Source of the DNA: Takakia lepidozioides
Taxonomy: Eukaryota; Streptophyta; Takakiopsida; Takakiales; Takakiaceae
Assembly: GCA_030704615.1 (NCBI GenBank)
Contig: CM060732.1
Coordinates: 17,548,001-17,608,000, forward strand
Direction: 5' to 3'
DNA: 60,000 nucleotides
Shown here: positions 10,452-19,835 of the stretch, piece by piece
Layout of the letters: the number at the start of each line of letters is the position of its first letter
Position numbering within the stretch: the stretch's first letter is position 1
Position numbers and translations under genes: made by a program
Notes under the pieces: model-generated
The model's input: the letters and a program-made list of their open reading frames with translations, nothing else
What the model was told of the DNA's origin: nothing
The model's database searches: none

Positions 10452-12242
10452 ATGAAACAGAACCAACAGTATTTGAGCAGATCCTTCACGGAGGAAATAC
10501 TCAAAGCCCTGAAGGGACAAGAGGTACAATGGGCGGACATAATGTACAACGCACTGGTGGAGGAGATGAAAAGATTACAAGGTACTACCGCAAAGTCTCC
10601 TATCATAGTGTCTGGCCCAATCATTGCTCAAATAATTCTTGATTCTGGCATACTTGATGCGCAAGAAAGAAAGGAGATGGGATTGTTTGAGCCAGAAACC
10701 ACTGCAATGGAAGAGCAAGGCTCTTCACACAGTGAGGGTGGACTAGCAGGGCAACCCGAGACTAAGAGGCAGAGACGGGGAAAGACTGTAGTGGCGGATC
10801 CACTGGCTTCACGGATTCCGCATGATAATGTTTCCCAAGCTCATGTGCAGGAAGGGGCACAGCAGCACAGAGAAATGCTATTACTGGAAGCAGGACCTTC
10901 AGAGAGGGAGGAGGAAGTTACTTCAGTATCACAACCATCACAGCCAGCTGATCGGCTTGTCACAAGGTCACAAGTTGTCCATGCAGCTCAACCAGAAATA
11001 ATTGATTTGGAAAGAGAAGGGTTAGATATTCCAACTACAGAACAGATAGTGGCAGAAATGGAGAAGGGGGACCTTCTCTATGAATATTCTGGTCTGGTCA
11101 AGGAGACAGAGATTCCAGAGGTGCAACAGTTGCCCAAGGGAAATCCTGAGGTGCATATAATACACACACCTGTGTCGGAGGTACCACAGGCGGAAGGTCA
11201 TGACACTGTAGCACCGGTGATAGATGAAGTGGTTCAGGAAGAAAATCCGGTGGGACAATGGCCTGAGTGGTTCGTGAGACATCACACTGTTGAGGATCAG
11301 GAGGAACAGCAGCAACCTCACCATGATGACCCTCAACAGGCAATGCTGATGAGTTCCATAGGCAGGACACTTAATTTGTTGGGGACTTATGTCAAATCCC
11401 ATGTTCCAACTACCCAATTGACAGCCTTGAGAGAGGAACTCAGGAAGGAGTTTGAGGCTCGACTAGCCACTGAGTGTGCAAACAAGGTCGATGAAGAGCT
11501 CACTCTCAAGATGCAGCAAGACTTGGAGAATACAGAAGCGGCTTTGCAATTGGCCAAGGAACAATTGATTGAGGCAGGCCTCGCGCAAGACCAGTTGCAC
11601 GAAGCACATAAGCAACAGCTATACCAAATGCAGGTGCAGCATGAAAGCAAGTTGCAAGAAGTGAATGCACTACATACGGAGTTGCAGACAGTGCATGACA
11701 GGATGGCGATACAATGTGCTACATTCACAACTATGCTTGACCAATCTACAAAAGAAATAAACAGTCAAGCGGAAAAATGTACGAAGGCAGAAGAGGAGAA
11801 TGTTGAGCAATTGAAACTCATTGTCGATATGAAGAATACAATCTGTCGCAATGAGGATACTTTCAAGCAATACAGGCAAGTTGAAGCTGATCAAGAGAAG
11901 CACATCGTGGAGTTGCAACAAACGCTCATGACCAATAGAACTGAAATCACTAACAAGGCTTGGAAGGAAGCTAATAATCTACTTGCTGCTTATGCAAATT
12001 TGGTTGAACCTCATGCGAAGCGCATGGAGGCTTTACAACAGCAATTAGAAGTGTACAAGCTAAGAGAGGAGCAAACTCTCAGGGGAACCACAAGCAACAT
12101 GGTGGATAACAGCCTTATGCAGGTCTGGTTAGCACAAGGGCCAGTAGAGGGCAAATCACCACGAAAGCTCACCCAAAGCGAGATGAATGAGCTCAGACTA
12201 CCAGTGCAGAACATTGCCACAATTACTATAGACAATGTCTAG
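10452..12242 (+). CDS. Element A unique C-terminal region, middle part with coiled coil (copy 2)
   Basis: 596 uninterrupted codons starting at MKQNQQYLSRSF. That methionine is internal in the longer copies, so this start is an artefact of upstream breaks. The order is: a helical segment (WADIMYNALVEEMKRLQ), a Pro/Glu-rich low-complexity region (about residues 75-290), then a long heptad-rich coiled coil from about residue 300 (EELRKEFEARLATECANKVDEELTLKMQQDLE onward) to about 530. The frame stops where the copy joins the 348-bp CATGAGC segment. I recognise no catalytic motif; its role is unknown. Confidence 0.7.
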   Translation: MKQNQQYLSRSFTEEILKALKGQEVQWADIMYNALVEEMKRLQGTTAKSPIIVSGPIIAQIILDSGILDAQERKEMGLFEPETTAMEEQGSSHSEGGLAGQPETKRQRRGKTVVADPLASRIPHDNVSQAHVQEGAQQHREMLLLEAGPSEREEEVTSVSQPSQPADRLVTRSQVVHAAQPEIIDLEREGLDIPTTEQIVAEMEKGDLLYEYSGLVKETEIPEVQQLPKGNPEVHIIHTPVSEVPQAEGHDTVAPVIDEVVQEENPVGQWPEWFVRHHTVEDQEEQQQPHHDDPQQAMLMSSIGRTLNLLGTYVKSHVPTTQLTALREELRKEFEARLATECANKVDEELTLKMQQDLENTEAALQLAKEQLIEAGLAQDQLHEAHKQQLYQMQVQHESKLQEVNALHTELQTVHDRMAIQCATFTTMLDQSTKEINSQAEKCTKAEEENVEQLKLIVDMKNTICRNEDTFKQYRQVEADQEKHIVELQQTLMTNRTEITNKAWKEANNLLAAYANLVEPHAKRMEALQQQLEVYKLREEQTLRGTTSNMVDNSLMQVWLAQGPVEGKSPRKLTQSEMNELRLPVQNIATITIDNV

Positions 12243-12588
12243 CCGCGGAATTCGGCACCATTTTTTGCCAGAGAGACCTATTGCCGCGAAATACGTCGCC
12301 GTTTTTTCAGGTTACGGACTCACGGACCCTATTACCCGCGAAATTTCGGCGCCATATTTGCACATGTCGCTGGGAATTGGCATGAGCGGAAGACGAAATA
12401 TCATGAGCACAACTGTCAAAAGTGCAATTTTCCCTTCAAGGGGCCGAATAATATATTTGTTTTTCCTGAAACATTGCATTAAATTATTGTTTTTTATTGT
12501 TTTTTTATTTTCGAAATTTGTACTTCTGCTCATAGAAACCGATTGTGTTACTACTCTGCTCATGCCGCTCATGCTCATGAAATAGCAA
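12241..12588. mobile_element. 348-bp CATGAGC-containing segment between two element A copies
   Basis: Non-coding segment joining the truncated end of copy 2 to the minisatellite of copy 3. Its right end reads GCTCATGCCGCTCATG then CTCATGAAATAG, the reverse complement of the sequence ends at 1,554 and 47,262. CATGAGC also occurs near 12,382 and 12,413, and a partial GAAATTTCGGCGCC palindrome lies near 12,340. There is no open frame of note. It could be a small non-autonomous transposon or the edge of one; I see no clear terminal inverted repeat or target duplication. Confidence 0.4.
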
Positions 12589-12589
12589 A

Positions 12590-12805
12590 CCTCCGACACA
12601 GCCTATCACAGCCCATCAAGGCGCAACACAGCCTATCACAGCCCATCACGACGTGACACAACCTATCACAGCCCATCAAGGCGCGACACAGCATATCACA
12701 ACCTACCACAGCGTGTCACAGCCTATCACAGCTTACCACAGTGTATCACAGCCTATCACGGCGTACCACAGTATGACACAGCCTGTCACAGCTTAACACA
12801 GCCTA
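12590..12805. repeat. CACAGCC-type minisatellite (copy 3)
   Basis: Tandem CACAGCCTATCACAGCC-like units with interspersed CAAGGCGCAACA and CATCACGACGTGA variants. The last units are open in the frame of the downstream coding region: codons QPTRVTQSIESVT run straight into it. Confidence 0.9.
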
Positions 12806-12831
12806 CTAGGGTTACACAATCCATAGAATCA

Positions 12832-15624
12832 GTGACAGGTGGACGCAGGATAACTTCAGGGAAATGGCCGGCGGAAGAAAGGACGGAAGCCAGTTTAGAA
12901 AGGGACACGTGGAAGTCAAGGCGCAACACACAGCTGAGAAGGAAGTGCAAGAACAGATGTCATCAAGAAAGAGGACAAGAATGGCCGTCAAAATACCTAA
13001 TTAGCACGTCAATTCGGATGAATGGCGGGCCCATTAATGAATACGGAAAAGGGGCAACAGAACAAACGGCAAGTACAGAAAAGCGAAATTCTTGTCACAT
13101 GTGTTATCCTAGTGGACAGTCCAGCAGGGAAAGTCCACTAAAGAAAATTAAATCTAAAATCCAGTCACAGCGGTTACAGCCAATCGAAAGCCAGAAAAGG
13201 GATCAAGAAATTGGAGGGAATTTAAGCGCAAGAGTCGGCGTCGTTCTAAGTAACGGGCGTCTCGACGGGACAAACCATCAATGCTATAGCTTTGAAGCTA
13301 TGGAGGAACTAACAGACTATACGCTCGCAATATTACTTACGCAGTGGCATAGGGACGAAAGAACAGAGCGGATCTTTTCTCTTGATCGATGCTTGCAAGC
13401 CCCGCAGGCTTACAAGAAATTACCCATAGCTTTTTGTGGCAACCATACGTTTATGCTTTGTGCCCTGCAGGCATTTCTTCAATTGTTACAGCCAAAACAT
13501 TTCTGTGGGTCTAGAATGAAGAGAGTGAGAGGAATGGAAGAAATCAGGGTGAAGAGCACCACAATCCTGCAGAAACAAACGATTGCTACTCCACAGGCGG
13601 TAAAGTTACTGAAGGAGCTGCGATTGGAAGGATTGCAAAGCAAAGATTGGACATTGCACCATAGACAGTACATGTTACAATTCTTGCAGAACTTTGAGCC
13701 AAGGACAGGAGCAACAACGGTGAAGGGAGTTGAATTAGTAATTACTCCCCTATACCTACAGCAATTGTTTCGATTGCCAGCAGGTCAGGTGCATGTGGAG
13801 GAGCACAGGGCAAGACTGCAAATAGGGGACTTATTCCAAGAAGGGAGTTTCTTTAAAACTCAGGGTTATGCTTGTACCAAGGCCGTGTACCCAGGGCTAA
13901 GGGAGGTAGGCCAGGTATTGAACGTTCTGTTTGCCATGAAACAGAACCAACAGTATTTGAGCAGATCCTTCACAGAAGAAATACTCAAAGCCCTGAGAGG
14001 AGAAGAGGTAGAATGGGCGGACATAATGTACAACGCACTGGTAGAGGAGATGAAAAGATTACAGGGTACTGCCGCAAAGTCTCCTATCATAGTGTCTGGC
14101 CCAATCATTGCTCAAATAATTCTTGATTCTGGCATACTTGATGCTCGAGAAAGAAAGGAGATGGGAGTGTTTGAGCCAGAAACCACTGCAATGGAAGAGC
14201 AAGGCTCTTCACACAGTGAGGGTGGACTGGCAGGGCAACCCGAGACTAAGAGACAGAGGCGGGGAAAGACTGTAGTGGCGGATCCACTGGCTTCACGGAA
14301 TCCGCATGATAATGTTTCCCAAGCTCTTGTGCAGGAAGGGGCACAGCAGCACAGAGAACTGCTATTACTGGAAGCAGGACCTTCAGAGAGGGAAGAGGAA
14401 GTTACTTCAGTATCACAGCCATCACAGCCAGATGATCGGCTTGTCACAGAGTTACCACAAGTTGTCCATGCAGTTCCACCAGAAATAATTGATTTGGAAA
14501 AAGAAGGGTTAGATATTCCCACTACAGAACAGGTGGTGGCAGAAATTGAGAAGGGGGACCTTCTCTATGAATATTCTGGTATGGTCAAGGACACAGTGAT
14601 TCCGGAGGTGCAACGGTTGTCCAGGGGAAACCCTGCGGTGCATATAATACACACACCTGTGACGGAGGTACCACAGGTAGAATGTCAAGACACTGCAGCA
14701 CCGGTGACGGATGAAGTGGTTCAGGAAGAAAATCTGGTGGGGCAATGGCCTGAGTGGTTCGTAAGGCATCACACTGTTGAGGATCAGGGAGAACAGCAGC
14801 AAGCTCACCAAGATGACCCTCAACAGGCCATGCTTATGAGTTCCATAAGCAGGACACTTAATTTGTTGGGTACTTATGTCAAATCCCATGTTCCCACTAC
14901 TCAATTGGCAGCTTTGAGGGAGGAACTCAGGAAGGAGTTTGAGGCTCGACTTGCCACAGAGTGTGCAAACAAGGTCGATGAAGAGGTCACTCTCAAGATG
15001 CAGCAAGACTTGGAGAGTACAGAAGCGGCTTTGCAATTGGCCAAGGAACAATTGATTGAGGCAGGCCTCGCGCAAGACCAGTTGCACGAAGCACATAAGC
15101 AACAGCTATACCAAATGCAGGTGAAGCATGAAAGCAAGTTGCAAGAAGTGAATGCACTACATACGGAGTTGCAGACAGTGCATGACAGGATGGCCATACA
15201 ATGTGCTACACTCACAACTATGCTTGACCAATCTACAATAGAAATAAACAGTCAAGCGGAAAGATGTACGAAGGCAGAGGCAGAGAATGTTGAGCAAGTG
15301 AAACTCATTGTCGATATGAAGAATACAATCTGTCGCAATGAGGATACTTTCAAGCAATACAGGCAGGTTGAAGCTGACCAAGAGAGGCACATCCTGGAGT
15401 TGCAACAAACGGTCATGGCCAATAGAAATGAAATCTCTGTCACTAACAAGGCTTGGAAGGAAGCCAATAATCTGCTTGCTGCCTATGCGAATTTGGTTGA
15501 ACCTCATGCGAAGCGCATGGAGGCTTTACAACAGCAGTTAGAGTGTACAAACTCAGAGAGGAGCAGACTCTCAGAGGTACCACAAGCAACTTGGTGGATA
15601 ACCACCTTATGCAGGTCTGGTTAG
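12832..15624 (+). CDS. Element A unique C-terminal region, first part (copy 3)
   Basis: 930 codons; the GTG at 12,832 is not a real start, because the frame is continuous with the minisatellite upstream as in copy 4. The order is: a basic N-terminal segment; a conserved globular-looking region at about residues 150-420 (ELTDYTLAILLTQW, FCGNHTFMLCALQAFLQLLQ, TVKGVELVITPLYLQQLFRLP, KTQGYACTKAVYPGLREVGQ); a Glu/Pro/Gln-rich linker; and a coiled coil from about residue 680. The pattern around VKGVELVITPLYLQQLFRLP loosely recalls the plant-mobile or 'putative plant transposon protein' domains. That is a suggestion only. A 1-bp deletion near 15,541 (GAGTG where copy 2 has GAAGTG) shifts the frame; the reading continues at 15,543. 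Confidence 0.75.
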   Translation: MTGGRRITSGKWPAEERTEASLERDTWKSRRNTQLRRKCKNRCHQERGQEWPSKYLISTSIRMNGGPINEYGKGATEQTASTEKRNSCHMCYPSGQSSRESPLKKIKSKIQSQRLQPIESQKRDQEIGGNLSARVGVVLSNGRLDGTNHQCYSFEAMEELTDYTLAILLTQWHRDERTERIFSLDRCLQAPQAYKKLPIAFCGNHTFMLCALQAFLQLLQPKHFCGSRMKRVRGMEEIRVKSTTILQKQTIATPQAVKLLKELRLEGLQSKDWTLHHRQYMLQFLQNFEPRTGATTVKGVELVITPLYLQQLFRLPAGQVHVEEHRARLQIGDLFQEGSFFKTQGYACTKAVYPGLREVGQVLNVLFAMKQNQQYLSRSFTEEILKALRGEEVEWADIMYNALVEEMKRLQGTAAKSPIIVSGPIIAQIILDSGILDARERKEMGVFEPETTAMEEQGSSHSEGGLAGQPETKRQRRGKTVVADPLASRNPHDNVSQALVQEGAQQHRELLLLEAGPSEREEEVTSVSQPSQPDDRLVTELPQVVHAVPPEIIDLEKEGLDIPTTEQVVAEIEKGDLLYEYSGMVKDTVIPEVQRLSRGNPAVHIIHTPVTEVPQVECQDTAAPVTDEVVQEENLVGQWPEWFVRHHTVEDQGEQQQAHQDDPQQAMLMSSISRTLNLLGTYVKSHVPTTQLAALREELRKEFEARLATECANKVDEEVTLKMQQDLESTEAALQLAKEQLIEAGLAQDQLHEAHKQQLYQMQVKHESKLQEVNALHTELQTVHDRMAIQCATLTTMLDQSTIEINSQAERCTKAEAENVEQVKLIVDMKNTICRNEDTFKQYRQVEADQERHILELQQTVMANRNEISVTNKAWKEANNLLAAYANLVEPHAKRMEALQQQLECTNSERSRLSEVPQATWWITTLCRSG

Positions 15625-17072
15625 CACAAGGGCCAGTGGAGGGCAAAGCACCACGAAAGCTCACCCAAAGCGAGATGAATGAGCTCAGACTGCAAGTGCA
15701 GAACATTGCCACAACTACTATAGACAATGTCTATAGTAGGATAGCGGAGTTACAGGAGGATGTAGACGGCCTGCAGACTCAAGTGGAGGACCTCACTTCA
15801 AATATCGACAAGAGAGTCTGTGTACCTGAGGAACAGCTAATGGCTTCTTATTTAAAAGCGAGAACTTTGGCTTTTCAGTCTTCTTCACAGGAGGTGCAGG
15901 AGATGCCAATGGTACAAGAGCCAGTGCCACCAACACCACAACAAGTCACTGTGCCAGTAGCTGACCCTGTTGTTACTACAGCCACACCACAGCCACCACA
16001 GCCTGAGGTATGGGGAAATGCTGCTTTTAACCCACCTAAAACTCCAGCTGCAAGGGAGTACAGTAGGGCTATGATTATGCCCTTCAACCAAATTCCCATT
16101 GTGTTGGATTTGGCTTGGAAAGAATTTAGTCCTCCGCAGTCATTGGCACATTACTATCAAATCATGCGCATTTGGCTGCCAGTGGCAACTAGAACTAAGG
16201 TTCTTCCAAACAATCGACCCATTGAGGATCATCACTTTGCGCAGTACTGGCATGAGGCAAGTACCATGTTGAAGGAATTAATTGCCTTCCAAGTTGTACA
16301 TGGATTCATTTATACCAAGACCAAGGAGGTAGCAAGTATTGTCATGGGCTGCGGGTTATACTACGCTGCTTGTTTTCTGGTACGTTATCACATTGAGCAG
16401 CACAAGATGCAATCGCGCTTTCTGAGTTATTCCAGTGGGGATCATTGGGTCTTACCTTCAGTGCCACCTCATATGTACCTATATGAGGCAAAAGTTATGA
16501 TGCAAAAGGATTCTCAAATTCGTTCATGGTTTCATGCGGCCTGGAACAATTTGTCAACACAGAAATTCGGCCCTGACGATATTTTCTTTAAGGGACATGA
16601 GGCATGGAAATACTTGCACAATTCACAAGTCATTGGTACCCCACTCACCTGGACAGACAAGGAGCTCAGGGTCTTCACCAATTTTGCCATTCAGCGTTTA
16701 CAGCAAGTTTTAAAATTTAAACTTCCAGACATGGTAGGACAACATTGTATGCCCCAGAGGATTCCACAAAAAGTTCGACAGTTAAAACACCTGAGAGGCG
16801 ATGAGGATTCTGATACAACTGTTTCTTCAGTGGACTCTTTTGACATGGGAGAAGACTATGCAATTCAGATGGCAGAGAAGAAGCGACGGGGGTCTCCTAT
16901 GCCTGAAAGATTACCTCGATATCAGCCTCCAGAGGGCCTCACATATCCAAGTAGTGTTCAATCATCTCCGTCAACCAGTGACAGACCTCGGGCTCGTACA
17001 CAGAGTCCTTTACGAGACTCTCAACGTCAAAAAGGTGCTCGCTCACAAAGGTTTGCTAATCCCAATCAGTAA
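15543..17072 (+). CDS. Element A unique C-terminal region, second part (copy 3)
   Basis: 509 codons continuing the previous entry after the frameshift. The end of the coiled coil is followed by a Pro/Val/Gln-rich stretch (about residues 115-160). A conserved segment of about 230 residues comes next (REYSRAMIMPFNQIPIVLDL, HYYQIMRIWLPVATRTKVLP, HHFAQYWHEASTMLKELIAF, IVMGCGLYYAACFLVRYHIEQ, GDHWVLPSVPPHMYLYEAKV). The end is a Ser/Arg/Pro-rich basic tail. The segment is largely helical and conserved between copies 3 and 4 with few changes, which suggests it was under selection. No known enzyme motif is visible. Confidence 0.75.
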   Translation: MYKLREEQTLRGTTSNLVDNHLMQVWLAQGPVEGKAPRKLTQSEMNELRLQVQNIATTTIDNVYSRIAELQEDVDGLQTQVEDLTSNIDKRVCVPEEQLMASYLKARTLAFQSSSQEVQEMPMVQEPVPPTPQQVTVPVADPVVTTATPQPPQPEVWGNAAFNPPKTPAAREYSRAMIMPFNQIPIVLDLAWKEFSPPQSLAHYYQIMRIWLPVATRTKVLPNNRPIEDHHFAQYWHEASTMLKELIAFQVVHGFIYTKTKEVASIVMGCGLYYAACFLVRYHIEQHKMQSRFLSYSSGDHWVLPSVPPHMYLYEAKVMMQKDSQIRSWFHAAWNNLSTQKFGPDDIFFKGHEAWKYLHNSQVIGTPLTWTDKELRVFTNFAIQRLQQVLKFKLPDMVGQHCMPQRIPQKVRQLKHLRGDEDSDTTVSSVDSFDMGEDYAIQMAEKKRRGSPMPERLPRYQPPEGLTYPSSVQSSPSTSDRPRARTQSPLRDSQRQKGARSQRFANPNQ

Positions 17073-17110
17073 ACCGTGAGGACACGGTTTTTTGAGAGGG
17101 GAAGGGGTAA
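17071..17110 (+). promoter_or_regulatory. 3' hairpin and polypurine tract of element A
   Basis: Immediately at the stop codon the sequence AAACCGTG, AGGA, CACGGTTT can form an 8-bp stem with a 4-base loop, followed by a T run. The purine-rich tract GAGAGGGGAAGGGGTAA (17,094-17,110) abuts the TG that starts the LTR, as expected for the plus-strand priming site. Copy 4 has the same arrangement at 40,249-40,290 on the minus strand, with one mismatch in the stem. Confidence 0.8.
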
Positions 17111-18195
17111 TGTTAGAGGACTGTGTGGGACTTAGACACTTATACAGGATCTGTGGGGTACCCTTAATTTTTGCACAGATTGAGTCCAACAGGAGCCTTA
17201 GGGGTGACAGCAGCGCACTTTAGAGGGGGGTTACACAGCCCGTCACAGCCAACACAGCCCGTCACAGTCCGACACAGCCGACACAGCCAGACACAGCCAA
17301 CACAGCTTGTCACAGTCCGACACAGCCCGTCACAGTCCAACACAGCCGACACAGCCAGACACAGCCAGACACAGCCATCACAGTCCGACACAGCCGACAC
17401 AGCCGACACAACCAGACACAGCCAACACAGCTCGTCACAGTCCGACACAGCCAGACACAGCCAGATATAGCCAGACACAGCCATCACAGCCAGTCACAGC
17501 TTGACACAGCTGTCACGACTATAGGGAACGGATAGCAGGACAGGGAACGACTGTGGGGAACAACATCTGCGAATGGAACATGTTAGTACACGGATGACGG
17601 TTAGTGAGGGAAACGGTTAGAACAACGGGTAGGAAGATAAAGCCAGGAGCGAGGACGGGAGGGGCAGCACTTCTAGGGGAATTATGGGAGAAGGGGGAGA
17701 GATCACTTGGAGAGGGGACTTCGGACATCACGGGAGGAAAAGAGGAGAGAGCGCATCTCTGAGCGGAAGGAGGGAGAGCACAGAGTAGGAGGAGAATGAT
17801 CTGTTGATGCTTAATGAATGCAAGCAGTAGAGTTGTAATGTAGAGCAGATTAGAGACTCCATGGCTTCAGCCTGATACTCGTTAGATATTAATCTGATAC
17901 ATACTTCATACTCACACTGTGTAGAGAGATCTGAGTGAAGCTGTGGAATAAATGGATGAGTTGATGGAATCCGATAGATTGCTGAAGCAAACTGATACTT
18001 AATTACCAACAGTAAGGTAACTAGCTAACATGAATGCGGGAAGGAAAACAAATAGGAAACACCCCCATGATACACTAGCTGTAGGTCATGACTGATTGTT
18101 CTGAGCGGGCTGAGTACTTAGAGATTTCCAACTCTTCTATCTTGGAGTTTCCACCTCGGATAGCAAAGGGATGGGTGAGTAAAAGCCGCATGACA
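17111..18195 (+). repeat. 3' LTR of element A copy 3 (1,085 bp)
   Basis: Begins TGTTAGAGGACTGTGTGGGA directly after the polypurine tract and ends AAAAGCCGCATGACA. The same sequence, with the expected length variation in its internal minisatellite, forms the LTR at 39,222-40,248 and the solo LTR at 18,867-19,835, which fixes the boundaries. LTR promoter and polyadenylation elements must lie within it but I cannot place them. Confidence 0.9.
17230..17516. repeat. CACAGCC-type minisatellite within the LTR (copy 3)
   Basis: Tandem units such as GACACAGCCGACACAGCC and CGTCACAGTCCGACACAGCC. It differs in phase and spacer from the coding minisatellite but shares the CACAGCC core. It accounts for much of the length difference between the three LTRs. 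Confidence 0.9.
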
Positions 18196-18866
18196 GAAGG
18201 AGCCTCCCGCTCAGGATACACCGGGTAAAGGTAGAAAAGCAAAGAGAAATGATGTTGCTAGTGGTGTGGGGAAAGGAAGGGGTAGGGGGAAGGGGGCACA
18301 AGGGCAGGTAGGTGGGCAGGGAGTGTTGCAGATACTGGCCCTCTGGTGGTTGTCTAGCAGACTCCACTGCATGGTAGGGGATCCGGGAGAAAGAACAAGG
18401 GGGTGGTTGATCCCATGGACCCGTACTAAGCAGTGGAGCATCCCACGAGGGTCATTCGCCCTACCAGGTTGGAGATGGCCAACGTCGCGTTCCTTGCCAT
18501 GATGGAGTCCAGGAAATCTGATTACAAGGGCGAACCATCACCAGTGTGGGAGAGGATTGTGGAGTTCCTCGGCACGGTGCGTGTTGTCTTTTGCTTCTTG
18601 TCTGTTGTGGGCATGGATCGTTTCAATCCTCTTGAGCATTCCATTGCATGCTTGTTTGCAGGCTAAAAAAAACCAAATCCTGGGTGAACGGGAAGGAGAA
18701 GCCATATGCAGCCAAACTCATCATCTTGGACATCCCTGATAGGTTGCCAGTCCCGGATGTCCCTCCATCGGGTGCTTGTCCAGGTTGGAATGCTTTTGAT
18801 GAGCGCTACTGACGGTGGATTTTCTCCTTTTGCAATTTCTTTCTGTCCGATGCAGGTGTTTTGGTG

Positions 18867-19835
18867 TGTCGCGCGGCTTTTACTCACCCATCCCTTCGCT
18901 ATCCGAGGCGGAAACTCCAAGATAGAAGAGTTGGAAATCTCTAAGTACTCAGCCCGCGCAGAACAATCAGTCATGACCTACAGCTAGTGTATCATGGGGT
19001 GTTTCCTATTTGTTTCCTTTTCCGCATTCATCTTAGCTACCTTACCATTGATAATTAAGTATCAGTTTGCTTCATCAATTTATCGGTTTCCTTCACTCCT
19101 CCATTCAATCCACAGCTTCACTCAGATCTCTCTACACAGTGTGATTGTATCGTATAAGTATCAGATTATGATTTATCAGGTATCAGGCCGAAGCCATTGT
19201 GTCTCTATTCTCCTCTACAATATCCCTACAGCTTTGCATATAACAAGCATCTACTAATCCTCTTTCCTCCTTCATCGTGCTCACCGACTTCCGCTCCCGT
19301 CTCACTCCGAAATCCTCCTCCCCCGAATCATAATCCCTTCTTCATTCCCCGTTTCTCCCTTTATCCTCCTATCCGCGGTTCTAACCGTTTCCCTCTCTAA
19401 CCGTCGTATGTGAACTAACATGTTCCCTTCACAGGTGTTGTTCCCCACAGTCGTTCCCTGTCCTACTCTTCGTTCCCTATTATCGTGACAGCTGTGTCAA
19501 GCGGTGACTGGCTGTGTTTGGCTGTGTCGGGCTGTGACTGGCTGTGTGGCTGTGCCGGGCTGTGACTGGCTGTGTGGGCTGTGTCTGCTGTGACGACTGT
19601 GACGGGCTGTGTGGGCTGTGTGGGCTGTGTGGGCTGTGACGGCTGTGTGGGCTGTGACTGGCTGTGTGGCTGTGCCGGGCTGTGACTGGCTGTGTGGGCT
19701 GTGTGGGCTATGTAACCCCCCTCTACAGTGCGCTGCTGTCACCCCTAAGGTTCCTGTTGGTCTCAGTCTGTGCAAAAATTAAGGGTACCCTACAGATCCC
19801 GTATAAGTGTCTAAGTCCCCTACAGTCCTCTAACA
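18867..19835 (-). mobile_element. Solo LTR of element A with 5-bp target duplication
   Basis: 969 bp, in minus orientation from TGTTAG at 19,835 to the CGCGACA end at 18,867. It matches the LTR at 39,222-40,248 over its whole length apart from minisatellite copy number. It is flanked on both sides by TGGTG (18,862-18,866 and 19,836-19,840), a perfect 5-bp duplication typical of Ty3/gypsy integration. It interrupts an exon of the methyltransferase-like gene; removing it and one TGGTG rejoins the exon in frame. Confidence 0.95.
19495..19715. repeat. CACAGCC-type minisatellite within the solo LTR
   Basis: Seen here as GGCTGTGTGGGCTGTGACGG units on the plus strand; it is the reverse complement of the LTR minisatellite at 17,230-17,516. 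Confidence 0.9.

Larger units (their letters stand above)
7894..12240 (+). mobile_element. Element A (Ty3/gypsy) copy 2, 5' side in gap, 3' side truncated
   Basis: The sequence starts inside the integrase zinc-binding region right after the gap. It continues through the integrase core, the CACAGCC-type minisatellite and about two thirds of the unique C-terminal region, then ends abruptly at about 12,240 after GACAATGTCTA, a point internal to the intact coding region (compare 15,731). Several frameshifts and stops show that it is dead. It is followed by a 348-bp CATGAGC-containing segment and then by copy 3 in the same orientation. Confidence 0.85.
12590..18195 (+). mobile_element. Element A (Ty3/gypsy) copy 3 with 3' LTR, 5' truncated
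   Basis: This copy begins within the CACAGCC-type minisatellite, so gag and all of pol are missing. It carries nearly the whole unique region (12,832-17,072, one frameshift), then a hairpin, a polypurine tract and a complete LTR ending at 18,195. It supplies the clearest view of the 3' end of the family. Confidence 0.85.

Noticed and set aside
12241-12588. Helitron
   Set aside because: No 5' TC or 3' hairpin-CTRR end was visible, and insertion between A and T could not be shown.
17164-17487. Cys/Val-rich frames on the minus strand (CVGCVWLC strings)
   Set aside because: Translation of the CACAGCC-type minisatellite within the LTR.
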